From Rugamonas violacea (GTDB lineage Bacteria; Pseudomonadota; Gammaproteobacteria; Burkholderiales; Burkholderiaceae_D), in NCBI RefSeq assembly GCF_016461825.1, contig NZ_JAEMNU010000139.1:38253-102252 (forward strand): DNA of 64,000 nt, in the 5' to 3' direction. The notes under the pieces were generated by a model. It ran no database searches. It worked only from the letters and a program-made list of their open reading frames with translations, and was not told where the DNA came from. The position numbers and the translations under genes were made by a program. Numbering within the stretch: position 1 is the first letter of the stretch; each line of letters starts with the position of its first letter. Shown in pieces: positions 26,450 through 35,174 of the stretch.

Positions 26450-26687
26450 GATGGTGGAGGCGGTGTGGTGGCCGGAAGATGCGCCGGACGGAACTACTTG
26501 GAATCTGGCAACGATAGTATGAAAACCAAAGATAACAATCCAATGAATTAATTCTGAAAAGTGATAACCAAAAAGAATCAGCCATGCGAAGCGGCGCGGC
26601 TGAGCTTGCGCTCGCGCAAGCGGCGGCGCGGCCGTCCCCCTATAGTGAAAGGCCAATCGCCCGTTCTAGCACCGTCAGGGAGCCACC

Positions 26688-27500
26688 ATGGACACCGTCA
26701 GCCCGCCCCGCCCCATCGTCAACTCGCAAAAAAAACAACAGGCCTTCGACGAGCAGGCGCACCGACTCGGCCTAAAGCCGCGCGACCCCTGGGTCGGCGG
26801 CTATGTCGACTACGAATGGGACCACCTGCGGCTGGTGCTCGACGCCATGCCCCTGCAGCTGGAGGACGTGGCGGTGCTGGAGTTCGGCTGCAACGTCGGC
26901 GCCTCGGCGATCCTGTTCTCCCACCTGGGCGCGCGGGTCAGCGCCACCGACATCTCCGACGAGTGGGTCAGCCTGGCGCGGCTCAACGCCGAGCGCTACG
27001 GCATCGACAACATCGACTTCCGCCACGTGCCCGACTCGCGCCAGCTGCCCTTCGCCGACGGCCAGTTCCAGCTGATCGCCTGCAACAGCGTGCTCGAATA
27101 CGTCGCGCCGGAGCAAATCGCCGCCGTGCAGCGCGAGCTGGACCGGGTGCTGGCGCCCGGCGGCATGATCCTGCTGACCGGCACCAGCAACCGCCTGTGG
27201 CCGCAGGAGGCCCATTCCGCCCTGTGGCTGAGCAACTACCTGCCACGCTGGCTGGACCGACTGTGGGGCAAACCGTTGCAACGCGGCATGTGGCCCTGGC
27301 GGGCGGTGCACGGCTTCGGCCCCGGCTATGTCAACCTCGACACCGCCCATCCCGACAATTTCTTTGCCCGCTCGCGGCTGAGCATGGGCGCGCCGGCGGC
27401 CAAGCTCAGGCCGCTGCTATGGGTGGCGCGCCGGCTCGGCGTCGGCCCGGGGCTGCTGGCGCACAATATTTCCTGCCTGCTGCAAAAACCCGCCCGCTGA
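26688..27500 (+). CDS. Class I SAM-dependent methyltransferase
   Basis: The 270-residue product has a Rossmann methyltransferase domain. Motif I is VLEFGCNVGASAILF (near residue 65), an acidic residue ends strand 2 (SATDIS), and motif IV-like LIACNSVLEYV is present. The C-terminal third (WLSNYLPRWLDRLW...) resembles methyltransferases acting on lipids or glycans, but the substrate is unknown. GGGAG upstream supports the ATG at 26688. It is divergent from dgoK and appears to be transcribed alone. Confidence 0.88.
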   Translation: MDTVSPPRPIVNSQKKQQAFDEQAHRLGLKPRDPWVGGYVDYEWDHLRLVLDAMPLQLEDVAVLEFGCNVGASAILFSHLGARVSATDISDEWVSLARLNAERYGIDNIDFRHVPDSRQLPFADGQFQLIACNSVLEYVAPEQIAAVQRELDRVLAPGGMILLTGTSNRLWPQEAHSALWLSNYLPRWLDRLWGKPLQRGMWPWRAVHGFGPGYVNLDTAHPDNFFARSRLSMGAPAAKLRPLLWVARRLGVGPGLLAHNISCLLQKPAR

Positions 27501-27622
27501 GCGCCGCATCGGGCGCTGCGCGCCCGACGCCGGCGCGCGCCGCCCGCCGGGGAATTGTTGCTGGCGGGATTTCTTTGGTTTAGTATGGCCGACTCTTACT
27601 ATTCCACTGCAAGGCAGCTGTC

Positions 27623-28153
27623 ATGGCGCAACGCCGCTCGAACAAACATTCCGCCGCCGATAAGGCCGCGATGGCGCTGGCCGCCGTGCTGGTGCTCACC
27701 TTGGGTGGCGCCCTGTCCTACCTGAAACCCGTGTCCGCCCTGCCCGCGCCGGTCGAGATGGCCGGCGTGGCATCGCAGCCGGCAGCGGCGCAGCCCGTGC
27801 CAACGCCGGCCGCAGCGGCCGACGCCAGCCCCCAGGCCACCGCGCCGAGCAAGCATCGCAACAAGGAACAGGCCGCCGCCGCGCTGATGGCGCTGCCTGA
27901 ATTGCGCGCCTGGTCGGCCCAACTGGAGCGCGAATCCGGCGGCAAGGTGCACGGCGCCGTGATCGAGTACGACAGCGCGCAGCGCAGCATCAAGGGCAAG
28001 CGCTACTACCAGTTCAGCTTCGTCGAAAACAGCGCCGAGGCCGCGCTGCGGCGCGACAGCTTCCTGGTCTCCGACAGCGACGACGAAATCCTGGTCGAAG
28101 ACATCGTCAACGACGAGCCGATCAGCCTGGCCCGCTGGCGCCAGAGCCACTAG
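27623..28153 (+). CDS. Membrane-anchored protein of unknown function
   Basis: The 176-residue protein has a basic N terminus, one transmembrane or signal-anchor helix (about residues 15-34), a Pro/Ala-rich linker (about 40-75), and a C-terminal domain of about 95 residues (MALPELRAWSAQLERESGGK to the end) that probably faces the periplasm. I do not recognise the domain. Its SFVENSAEAALRRDSFLVSD part looks beta-rich. A strong terminator follows. It is a stand-alone gene with no informative neighbours. Confidence 0.75.
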   Translation: MAQRRSNKHSAADKAAMALAAVLVLTLGGALSYLKPVSALPAPVEMAGVASQPAAAQPVPTPAAAADASPQATAPSKHRNKEQAAAALMALPELRAWSAQLERESGGKVHGAVIEYDSAQRSIKGKRYYQFSFVENSAEAALRRDSFLVSDSDDEILVEDIVNDEPISLARWRQSH

Positions 28154-28174
28154 GCAAGCCGCCCGAGCGGACGT

Positions 28175-28214
28175 AAAAAAGCAGCGCCCCGACCTTCGTC
28201 GCGGCGCTGCTTTT
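28175..28214 (+). terminator. Rho-independent terminator
   Basis: AAAAGCAGCGCC (28177-28188) pairs with GGCGCTGCTTTT (28203-28214). Confidence 0.88.
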
Positions 28215-28261
28215 ACATTCTCCAAGCAACGCTTCAGACCGCCCGCCCCGGGTCAGCGCCC

Positions 28262-28286
28262 CGGGGTCAGTGCCGACATTCGGACA
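28262..28286 (-). repeat. Inverted partial copy of the 42-bp repeat
   Basis: CGGGGTCAGTGCCGACATT plus GGACA is the reverse complement of the core of the tandem units at 28323-28406, with one mismatch. It allows a large stem-loop with either unit. Confidence 0.8.
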
Positions 28287-28322
28287 ATTGCAAACAGCTA
28301 AGCGGGCCCGACCTGCGACTTT

Positions 28323-28406
28323 GCTGCTGAGCTGGTGTCCAAATGTCGGCACTGACCCCGCTGGGCTGCTGAGCTCGTGTCCAAATGTCGGCACTGACCC
28401 CGCTAG
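28323..28406 (+). repeat. Two tandem 42-bp direct repeats
   Basis: Units 28323-28364 and 28365-28406 differ at only two of 42 positions. The core is GTGTCCAAATGTCGGCACTG followed by ACCCCGCT. The 306-base gap between the terminator and the MFS gene consists almost entirely of this repeat and GC-rich remnants of it (28400-28450). Confidence 0.92.
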
Positions 28407-28459
28407 CTCCTGGCCCCGCTAGCTCTGCCCCCGCTGGCTGACCCCACTGGGGTTGGTTG

Positions 28460-29701
28460 TCAGGCCGCCGGGCGGCCGGCCGGGGCAGGTGCGCCCACGG
28501 CGCCGTTGACCCGCCCCACCCACCAGACCGTGAATAAGGTCAGGCCGGCGGCCATGTAGCCGTTGCTGCCGTAGCCGATGATGTGGCCGCTGCTGTCGCT
28601 GTGCAAGCCCATGCCGCCGATCAGGGCGCCGACGCCGCTGCCCAGCTGTTGCAGCGCGGAGTTGGCGCTGAGGAAGGCGCCGCGCTTGGCCGGCTCGGGG
28701 ATCGTCGTCATCAACGCTTGCAGGGGGATGTTGCGGCCGGCGACGGAGGTCATGAAGAAGGGGAAGAACAGTATGATCGCCAGCAAGGGCATCTGCGGCA
28801 TGTGCGTCATGAACAGCATCGGCAAAATCGAGAACATGGCCATATAGCGGTACACCTGATGCTTGCCGGCACGGTCGGCCCAGCCGCCGATCAGCCGCGA
28901 GCTGAACAAGGTGGCGCAACCGCCGGCCAGGTAGACGTAGGTGATCTCGGCCGGCTGCACGCCGAGATTGTTGACCAGCACCGGCGAGATGAAGGGGATC
29001 ACCAGCATGCCGGTCAGCATGTTGACGCCCGACAGCAGGAAGGCGCTCAGGTGGCGCGGCACGCGGAACAGGCCGATCAAGTTGGGCACCACCTCGGACA
29101 GCGGCACGCGCTTGCTCAGGTGGCCGTCCAGCTTGGGCAGCACGCGGGCGGCCAGCGCCCAGATGATCAGCGAGAACACCACCAGCAAATAGAACGGCGA
29201 CTGCCAACCGAACTTGGCCGCCAGCACCACGCCGACCGGCACGCCGGCCACCGCCGCCATGCTGAACGAGGTCATCACGATGCCGGTGGCGGCGCCGCGC
29301 CGCTGCGGCGGGATCAGGTCGCCGATGATGGCCATGACGATGGAGGCCAGCACGCCGCCGGTCAAACCGGCGAAGGCGCGCGACCACACCAGCAGATGGA
29401 AGGTCGGCGCCAGCGCGCATGCCAGGTTGGACAGGTTGAACAGGAAGAACATCGTCAGCAGCAGGCGCTTGCGCGAGAAACGGTCGATGTAGGTGGCAGC
29501 CAGCAGGCCGGACAGGCCGGCGCACCAGGCGTAGACGGAGACGGCGCCGGACACGGTGCTGGCTTCGATGTTGAAGGCGCGCATCAACTGCGGCGCCAGC
29601 GGCATCATCACCATGAAGTCCATGACGACGGTGAACTGGGTCAGCGCGAGCAGCCACAGCAGGATGCGCTCGCGCGCCGGGGACAAGGGAAGAGTGGTCA
29701 T
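28460..29701 (-). CDS. MFS drug/metabolite transporter
   Basis: The 413-residue protein has about twelve transmembrane segments and major-facilitator motifs, including the loop 2-3 segment YIDRFSRKRLLLT and the motif-C-like GVPVGVVLAAKFGW. It resembles the DHA1 drug-H+ antiporter group, and the substrate cannot be told. No clear Shine-Dalgarno is visible before the ATG. It lies 32 bases downstream of padR on the same strand, so PadR probably represses it together with itself; PadR-efflux pump pairs are a known arrangement. Confidence 0.9.
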   Translation of the reverse strand: MTTLPLSPARERILLWLLALTQFTVVMDFMVMMPLAPQLMRAFNIEASTVSGAVSVYAWCAGLSGLLAATYIDRFSRKRLLLTMFFLFNLSNLACALAPTFHLLVWSRAFAGLTGGVLASIVMAIIGDLIPPQRRGAATGIVMTSFSMAAVAGVPVGVVLAAKFGWQSPFYLLVVFSLIIWALAARVLPKLDGHLSKRVPLSEVVPNLIGLFRVPRHLSAFLLSGVNMLTGMLVIPFISPVLVNNLGVQPAEITYVYLAGGCATLFSSRLIGGWADRAGKHQVYRYMAMFSILPMLFMTHMPQMPLLAIILFFPFFMTSVAGRNIPLQALMTTIPEPAKRGAFLSANSALQQLGSGVGALIGGMGLHSDSSGHIIGYGSNGYMAAGLTLFTVWWVGRVNGAVGAPAPAGRPAA

Positions 29702-29733
29702 ATTATTATTGGAAAAGGTTGGTGAGTGAGCGC

Positions 29734-30249
29734 TTACAACTGCTCGATCTCGACGGTGGCGCGGCGCAGAATCGCCTGGATCTGGGCCAGCTTGGCCTCG
29801 TCCGGCTGGTTCTCGCGCACCTGTTGGATCACCGCCACTTTCAAGGCATGCATGCTGCCGCGCACGTCGCCGTGGCCGCCGGCCGGCTCGTTCATGCGCG
29901 CCATGATGGCGTCGACGAACTGGCGGTTCTCGGCCAGGAAGATGCTGCCCTCGGGCGTGATGGTGTGCAGCTTCTTGTTGCCGTCCGGCGTGGCCGAAAC
30001 GTGGCCCATGTCGAGCAGCATCGACAGCAAGGGGTAGATGGCGCCCGGGCTGGGGGTGTAGCTGCCGCCGGCGCGCTGCTCCAGCTCCTTGATGATTTCA
30101 TAGCCGTGGCGCGGCTTTTCGCTGATCAGTTGCAACACGATGTAGCGCATGGCGCCGGCGTCGAACATTTTCGGACCACGCCCGCCGCCGCCGTGGTGGC
30201 GACCATGCATGTGGTGGAAACGATGGCTTGAGTGCAGAAAACGGAACAT
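29734..30249 (-). CDS. PadR-family transcriptional repressor
   Basis: The 171-residue regulator has a His-rich N-terminal tail (HRFHHMHGRHHGGGGRG), a PadR winged HTH (about residues 30-105, MRYIVLQLISEKPRHGYEII ... SPGAIYPLLSMLLDMGHV) and a short C-terminal dimerisation helix. The His-rich tail could bind metal. AAGGAG seven bases upstream supports the ATG at 30249. A perfect inverted repeat lies 12 bases upstream of that start. It leads an operon with the MFS gene. Confidence 0.93.
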   Translation of the reverse strand: MFRFLHSSHRFHHMHGRHHGGGGRGPKMFDAGAMRYIVLQLISEKPRHGYEIIKELEQRAGGSYTPSPGAIYPLLSMLLDMGHVSATPDGNKKLHTITPEGSIFLAENRQFVDAIMARMNEPAGGHGDVRGSMHALKVAVIQQVRENQPDEAKLAQIQAILRRATVEIEQL

Positions 30250-30260
30250 GAGGAAACTCC

Positions 30261-30291
30261 TTAAGATATATCGCAATAAGATATATCTTAA
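30261..30291 (-). promoter_or_regulatory. Probable PadR operator
   Basis: TTAAGATATAT-N9-ATATATCTTAA is a perfect 11-bp inverted repeat. It also contains a 10-bp direct repeat AAGATATATC at 15-base spacing. It sits in front of padR and about 100 bases upstream of the divergent acetyltransferase gene. Confidence 0.8.
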
Positions 30292-30392
30292 ACTGTTTTT
30301 TGAAGAGTTCAAGAAGCTTTTTGTAACAAGGATGTGTCGGCGGAGCACGCCGCAATACAAGAGGGCGACTTGCATGTTGTACAATTTCCCAC

Positions 30393-30905
30393 ATGAAACC
30401 GTCCGCCCTGCAATTCCACGCCCTGCTCGTCGACGACGTCGACGCCTTCCACGCCCTGCGCCTGGCCGGCATGCGGGAGAAGCCGGAAGCCTTCCGCACC
30501 AGCTACGCCGAAGAGGCCGCCCTGCCCCCGGTCCACCGGCAACAACGGTTGCTGCACACGCCGCATCAGCGCATGTTCGGCGCCTGGGACGGCGAAACCT
30601 TGGTCGGGATGGTCGGATTGAAGCGTGAGCCGATCGCCGTGCGGCACGACCGCGCCAACCTCTGGGGCGTGTATGTGGCGCCGCGGGCGCGCGGCGCCGG
30701 CGTGGCGCGCGGACTGATCGAAGCGGCGCTGGACTACGCGCGCGCGCTGCCGGAACTGCGCCGGGTGACCTTGATGGTCAACATGGACAATGCGGCGGCC
30801 CGCGCCTTGTACGCCAAGCTGGGCTTCACATTGGTGGAGGGAACGCTGGATGCGCAACGGGACGAGCAGATGCTCCTGCTGCTGGCGGGAATGCCGCCCA
30901 GTTGA
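30393..30905 (+). CDS. GNAT-family N-acetyltransferase
   Basis: The 170-residue product shows the GNAT fold: the acetyl-CoA pyrophosphate loop is APRARGAGVARGLIEAAL (near residue 98), and the later NMDNAAARALYAKLGF segment is the usual C-terminal signature. The substrate is unknown. It is transcribed divergently from padR. No Shine-Dalgarno is obvious before the ATG at 30393, but the alignment MKPSALQFHALLVDDVDAFHAL fits family N termini. Confidence 0.92.
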   Translation: MKPSALQFHALLVDDVDAFHALRLAGMREKPEAFRTSYAEEAALPPVHRQQRLLHTPHQRMFGAWDGETLVGMVGLKREPIAVRHDRANLWGVYVAPRARGAGVARGLIEAALDYARALPELRRVTLMVNMDNAAARALYAKLGFTLVEGTLDAQRDEQMLLLLAGMPPS

Positions 30906-30979
30906 GAAAACCCACGGCCGTGAATCTGGGGTCAGACCCCTCGGGGTCCGACCCCGGCTCTGCGCCTTTGGGTGGACTT
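30906..30979. repeat. Long intergenic palindrome, copy 4
   Basis: The core GGGGTCAGACCCC (30928-30940) faces GGGGTCCGACCCC (30943-30955). Outer arms AAAACCCAC and GGGTGG are imperfect. It lies between the acetyltransferase gene and the convergent glk-rpiR gene. Confidence 0.9.
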
Positions 30980-31046
30980 GTGCGGCTGGCCGGCTCCCCT
31001 TTGAAGCAGCTCAGCGCAGCGGCCCGCCCCTCGGACGAAGAATTGC

Positions 31047-32924
31047 TCAGCTGTCGAGGTGGGAAATCAACAGGCGCCGGCTGTCCGCCTCGACACCGTT
31101 GCCGGCCTTGCGCTCCAACACCAGCTCGGAGTTTTGCGCATCGAGCGAGATGCCGACCGACAAAATATCGATCAGCAGCAGTTGCAGGATGCGCGAGATC
31201 ATCGACAGGAAAGTGGTGCTGTCCTCGCTGTGGTCGACCGCCAGGCACACCGTGGCCTTCTTGGCCAGCGGCGAGTTGCTGCTGGTGATGGCGATGACGT
31301 CGGCGCCGGCCGCGCGCGCCGCGTCGACCGCCTGCAGCAGCTCGGGCAGCTTGCCCGAGTTGGAGATGGCGATCACCACGTCGCCCGCCGTCAGCAACTC
31401 GGCCGCCAGGGTGAACAGGTGCGAGTCGCCGTACACCGAGGTGGGGATGCGGAAACGGAAGAACTTGTGCTGGCCGTCCAGCGCCACCACGCGCGAATTG
31501 CCCATGGCGTAGAACTCGACCCGTTTCGATTTGCTGATCAGGGCGATGGCGCGGTCGAGCGAGCGCACGTCCAGCTGGTCGCGGAATTTCAGGATCGCCG
31601 AAACGGTGTTGTCGATCACCTTGGCGCTCAGATCGTGGGTGGAGTCGCTGATGCGCACCTGGCTGTGGCGCACGGGAATCGCGCCGGTCAGGCTGCTGGC
31701 GAACTTCAATTTGAAATCGGCCAGGCCGAGGAAACCGAGCGAGCGGCAGAAGCGGATCACGGTCGGCTGGCTGACTTCGGCCATGCGGGCGATGTCGGCG
31801 ATCGGCTCGTTGAGCACCAGGCGCGGCTGCTCCAGCACCAGGCTGGCGACGCGTTGCTCGGCCGGCGTCAACTCGTGCTGCAGATGTTGCACGCGCTCCA
31901 TCAGCGTGTTGGCGCCGCTGCGCCCGCGCAAGTGTTCGGAAAGAATCGTCGCCACGCCATAGAAAGCCGGATTCGGCGTGGTGATGACGTAGGTTGGAAT
32001 CTCCGACAGATAACTGGTGAAGCGCCCTTTTGCCTCGAAGCGCGAGCGGAACGGCGACGATGCGAACCATTCGCCCATGCGCGGCACGATGCCGCCGCCG
32101 ATGAACACGCCGCCGAAGGCGCCCAGGGTGACGGCCAGGTTGGCGCTGGCGCCGCCCAACATGGCGCAGAAGCATTCCAACACTTCCAGGCACAGCGGGT
32201 CCTTGTCGCTCAGCGCGCCGGACATGATTTCCTGCGAGCTCAGGTCGCGCACCTGGCGGCCGTTGCGCTTGGCGATGGCGCGGTAGATGATCTCCATGCC
32301 GGGGCCGGAGATCAGGCGCTCGGTGGAGACGTGCGACCAGGTTTGCCAGGCGTATTGCAAAATCGCATATTCGCGCTCGTCGGCCGGCGCGAAGTTGGTG
32401 TGGCCGCCTTCGCTGCCCAGGGTGACGAAGCCGTCGACGGTGGGGATGACGCCGGACACGCCCAGGCCGGTGCCCGGCCCCAGCACGCCGATGACGGAGT
32501 TGCTGGCCGGCGCGCCGCCGCCCACCTGCATCAGGTCGGCGGGTTTCAGGCCCGGCAGCGACATCGCCAGCGCGGTGAAGTCGTTGACCACCAGCAGGGT
32601 GTGCAGGCCGAGGGCGCGGCGCACCTCGTCGGTGGAAAATTCCCAGTCGCGGTTGGTCATGCGCACCTGGTCGCCGCTCACCGGATTGGCCACCGCGAGG
32701 GCGGCGTGGTTCAGCGTGATGTCGGCGTGGTCGGCCAGATAGGAGCGCAATAGCGGCACGATGCCGGTGAAATCGTCGCACTTGAGCACGCGCACGGCGC
32801 GGAACTCGCCCGGTGCCGTTTGCAGCGCGAAACGGGCGTGGGTGGCGCCGATATCGGCCAGCAGTCGCGGCCCGTCGGCAAAGGCGGTGCGATTGAGTTT
32901 TTGGTCCACTTCAGCTTGTTTCAT
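31047..32924 (-). CDS. glk: Bifunctional glucokinase / RpiR-family regulator
   Basis: The 625-residue protein fuses two functions. Residues about 18-330 are a bacterial glucokinase (phosphate motif LLADIGATHARFAL, LGPGTGLGVSG, SEGGHTNFAP). Residues about 341-415 form an RpiR/HexR HTH (LTPAEQRVASLVLEQPRLVL...SQPTVIRFCRSLGF), and residues about 460-590 form a SIS sugar-phosphate-binding domain. It phosphorylates glucose to glucose-6-phosphate and probably regulates sugar genes in response to a phosphorylated sugar. The same fusion is known in Burkholderia, so it is not a sequencing artefact. It would receive glucose released by the nearby glucosidases. Confidence 0.95.
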   Translation of the reverse strand: MKQAEVDQKLNRTAFADGPRLLADIGATHARFALQTAPGEFRAVRVLKCDDFTGIVPLLRSYLADHADITLNHAALAVANPVSGDQVRMTNRDWEFSTDEVRRALGLHTLLVVNDFTALAMSLPGLKPADLMQVGGGAPASNSVIGVLGPGTGLGVSGVIPTVDGFVTLGSEGGHTNFAPADEREYAILQYAWQTWSHVSTERLISGPGMEIIYRAIAKRNGRQVRDLSSQEIMSGALSDKDPLCLEVLECFCAMLGGASANLAVTLGAFGGVFIGGGIVPRMGEWFASSPFRSRFEAKGRFTSYLSEIPTYVITTPNPAFYGVATILSEHLRGRSGANTLMERVQHLQHELTPAEQRVASLVLEQPRLVLNEPIADIARMAEVSQPTVIRFCRSLGFLGLADFKLKFASSLTGAIPVRHSQVRISDSTHDLSAKVIDNTVSAILKFRDQLDVRSLDRAIALISKSKRVEFYAMGNSRVVALDGQHKFFRFRIPTSVYGDSHLFTLAAELLTAGDVVIAISNSGKLPELLQAVDAARAAGADVIAITSSNSPLAKKATVCLAVDHSEDSTTFLSMISRILQLLLIDILSVGISLDAQNSELVLERKAGNGVEADSRRLLISHLDS

Positions 32925-33235
32925 CGTCGATTCAGTCTAAACAGATGGGCAACGGGTGTTGTCGGGAATACTTGTTGGGAATATTGTAAGCCCGCGCGAG
33001 GCGGCAAGGATAACCGAAATACGCGAGCTTAAGAAGGAACTGGCCGCAAACAGTGATCGCGGCGCCCGGCCGGTCCGCCAAGGTGCCGGTGACGCATATA
33101 AAACCCAAAGTCCGAGAGCCGGGGTCGGACCCGGCGGGTCCGACCCCAGGTTTGCGCCGCAGGGGTTTGCCCGCGTCACCAACCCGCTTGCTTGATAAGT
33201 TCGCCTTATTCAAACCGCCGCCAAAGAAGCGCAGC
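32925..33235. other. Intergenic region upstream of glk
   Basis: This 311-base gap between two minus-strand genes contains the palindrome at 33091-33177. I see no gene, no TGTAGT-type motif and no convincing promoter for glk in the rest. Confidence 0.5.
33091..33177. repeat. Long intergenic palindrome, copy 5 (GTCGGACCC variant)
   Basis: The core GGGGTCGGACCC (33121-33132) faces GGGTCCGACCCC (33136-33147). The outermost arms GACGC (33091-33095) and GCGTC (33173-33177) close the structure. Confidence 0.9.
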
Positions 33236-34873
33236 TTATTTGAGCAGGCCGAACCAGGCGCCAAAGGCCGGCAGTTGCAGCACGCCGTCGACCAGTTCGC
33301 CCGGCAGATCATAGCCGCTCATCTTCTCGGCGCCGGCCGCCTGCGGCAGCGGCATGCTGTGCGCCGCGCCGCCTAGGTTGAACACGGCGACAATGCTGCG
33401 CTCGCCGGCCAAATCGCGGCGCAGGGCCAGCAGCGGTTCGGGCGCGTCGAAGAAGACGATCTCGCCGCGCGTCAGCTGCGGCAACTGGCGGCGCCAGGCG
33501 ATGATCTTGCGGGCGAAGGCCAGCGCCGACTCCGGGTCCTTTTCCTGTAGCGAGGCGGCCTTGGCCAGGTGCGGCGCGGCCACCGGCAGCCAGGGCTTGC
33601 CGCTGGTGAAGCCGCCGGCCGGCGCCTGATGGTCCCAGGCGATCGGCGTGCGGCAACCGTCGCGGCCCTTGAACTCCGGCCAGAAGGTGATGCCGTAGGG
33701 ATCTTGCAGCAACTCGAAAGGCACATCGGCCTCGCCGAAAGCCAGCTCGTCGCCCTGGTACAAGCAGGGCGTGCCTTTGAGCGACAACTGCATCGCCAGG
33801 ATCATCTTGGCGAAGGCGACCGGCGCCTCGGCGCCGCCCCAACGGCTGGCGACGCGCTGCACGTCGTGGTTGCCGACCGACCAGGAAGCCCAGCCGCCCT
33901 TGACGCGCGCCTCGAACTGCTCGACCTGGGTGCGGATGTACGGCGCCGAGCATTGCGGCACCAGCAGGTTGAAGCTGTAGGCCAGGTGCAGCTTGTCGCC
34001 GTCGGCGGTGTACTCGGCCATCACGGCCAAGGAATCGTCGGCGCCGACCTCACCGATCGCCACGGCGCCGTACTCGTTGAGCAGGCTGCGCAGCTTTTTC
34101 AGGAAGGGCAGGTTTTCCGGCCGGCTCTTGTCGTAGACGTGGGCCTGCATGCCGTAGGGATTGACGTCGGACACGGTGGCCGTGTCGCGGTTGACGGCCG
34201 GCGGATTGCTGCGCAGCTCGGGGTCGTGGAAGTGGAAGTTGCAGGCGTCCAGGCGCACGCCGTCGACGCCGCGTTCCAGCCAGAAGCGCAGGCAGTCCAG
34301 ATGGGCTTGCTGCACCTCGGGGTTGTGGAAATTCATGTCCGGCTGGCTGACCAGGAAATTGTGCATATAGTATTGCCGACGCCGGCTGTCCCACTGCCAC
34401 GACGAGCCGCCGAAGACCGACATCCAGTTGTTCGGCGGATTGCCGTCCGGCAGGGGATCGGCCCAGACGTACCAGTCGGCCTTGGGATTGTCGCGGCTGG
34501 CGCGGCTCTCCTTGAACCAGGCGTGCTCGTCGGCGGTGTGCGACATCACCTGGTCGATCATGATCTTCAGGCCCAGGCTGTGGGCGCGGGCGATCAGCTG
34601 GTCGAAGTCGGCCAGCGTGCCGAACATCGGGTCGACGTCGCAGTAGTCCGACACGTCGTAGCCGAAGTCCTTCATCGGCGACTTGAAGTAGGGCGAGATC
34701 CAGACGATGTCGACGCCCAGCGAGGCGATGTAGTCCAGCTTGGCGGTGATGCCGGGCAGGTCGCCGATGCCGTCGCCGTTGGTGTCGAGGAAGCTGCGCG
34801 GATACACCTGGTAGATGATCGCGTCGCGATACCAGGTGGACTGGTCGGAGGGCTGGGTTGTTGGCATCGTCAT
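33236..34873 (-). CDS. GH13 alpha-glucosidase (oligo-1,6-glucosidase / maltase group)
   Basis: The 545-residue enzyme hydrolyses alpha-glucosidic bonds in malto- or isomalto-oligosaccharides. The GH13 catalytic triad is visible: nucleophile Asp209 (GVRLDACNF), acid/base Glu275 (AIGEVGA) and Asp337 (VGNHDVQR). The N-terminal YQVYPRSFLDTNGDGIGDLP is typical of the group. There is no signal peptide, so it is cytosolic. It is divergent from a POT transporter gene across a 301-base region that holds a candidate operator shared with other alpha-glucan genes. Confidence 0.95.
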   Translation of the reverse strand: MTMPTTQPSDQSTWYRDAIIYQVYPRSFLDTNGDGIGDLPGITAKLDYIASLGVDIVWISPYFKSPMKDFGYDVSDYCDVDPMFGTLADFDQLIARAHSLGLKIMIDQVMSHTADEHAWFKESRASRDNPKADWYVWADPLPDGNPPNNWMSVFGGSSWQWDSRRRQYYMHNFLVSQPDMNFHNPEVQQAHLDCLRFWLERGVDGVRLDACNFHFHDPELRSNPPAVNRDTATVSDVNPYGMQAHVYDKSRPENLPFLKKLRSLLNEYGAVAIGEVGADDSLAVMAEYTADGDKLHLAYSFNLLVPQCSAPYIRTQVEQFEARVKGGWASWSVGNHDVQRVASRWGGAEAPVAFAKMILAMQLSLKGTPCLYQGDELAFGEADVPFELLQDPYGITFWPEFKGRDGCRTPIAWDHQAPAGGFTSGKPWLPVAAPHLAKAASLQEKDPESALAFARKIIAWRRQLPQLTRGEIVFFDAPEPLLALRRDLAGERSIVAVFNLGGAAHSMPLPQAAGAEKMSGYDLPGELVDGVLQLPAFGAWFGLLK

Positions 34874-35174
34874 ATCGTTGTCCTGTGGAGGCGGCGCGGG
34901 CAGGCATTTCGCCTGATATTGTGTTTGTAGAGAATATACATGATGGATATGAATTTTTCAATCCGCGCGACGCTCCCGAAATAATGCAAAATATGTTTTA
35001 CAATCAAATACTTGCAAGATAGAACAAGGAAGAAACGACGATAAAATAGTAGTCAAACTACACAAATATCGCGCAATCCCGGCCCACCGAGCCGCCTTTC
35101 ATCAACGTTCCCCGCTTGCCAAGCCCTGCCGTTCCACTTAGCATCCCGAACAGTTAAAAATAAGGGGACACAAA
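34874..35174. other. Divergent regulatory region of the alpha-glucosidase and POT genes
   Basis: This AT-rich 301-base gap contains the operator-like site at 35048-35062 and a further TGTAG half-site at 34926-34930. No small gene is apparent. Confidence 0.6.
35048..35062. promoter_or_regulatory. Candidate alpha-glucan regulon operator, site 1
   Basis: AGTAGTCAAACTACA is an inverted repeat (GTAGT-CAA-ACTAC). It is 112 bases upstream of the POT gene and 175 bases upstream of the alpha-glucosidase gene. Similar sites precede the pullulanase, GH31 and TonB receptor genes. Confidence 0.6.

Noticed and set aside
28262..28406. Tandem 42-bp units considered as a CRISPR array
   Set aside because: There are only two units, directly adjacent with no spacers, and no cas genes are nearby.
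30906..30979. Palindromes read as ordinary Rho-independent terminators
   Set aside because: They lack a T run after the stem and carry conserved outer arms. A termination effect is possible, but a simple terminator does not explain the family.
34926..34930. TGTAG half-site near the alpha-glucosidase start as a further operator
   Set aside because: Only five bases match and the partner half is missing, so I did not count it among the regulon sites.
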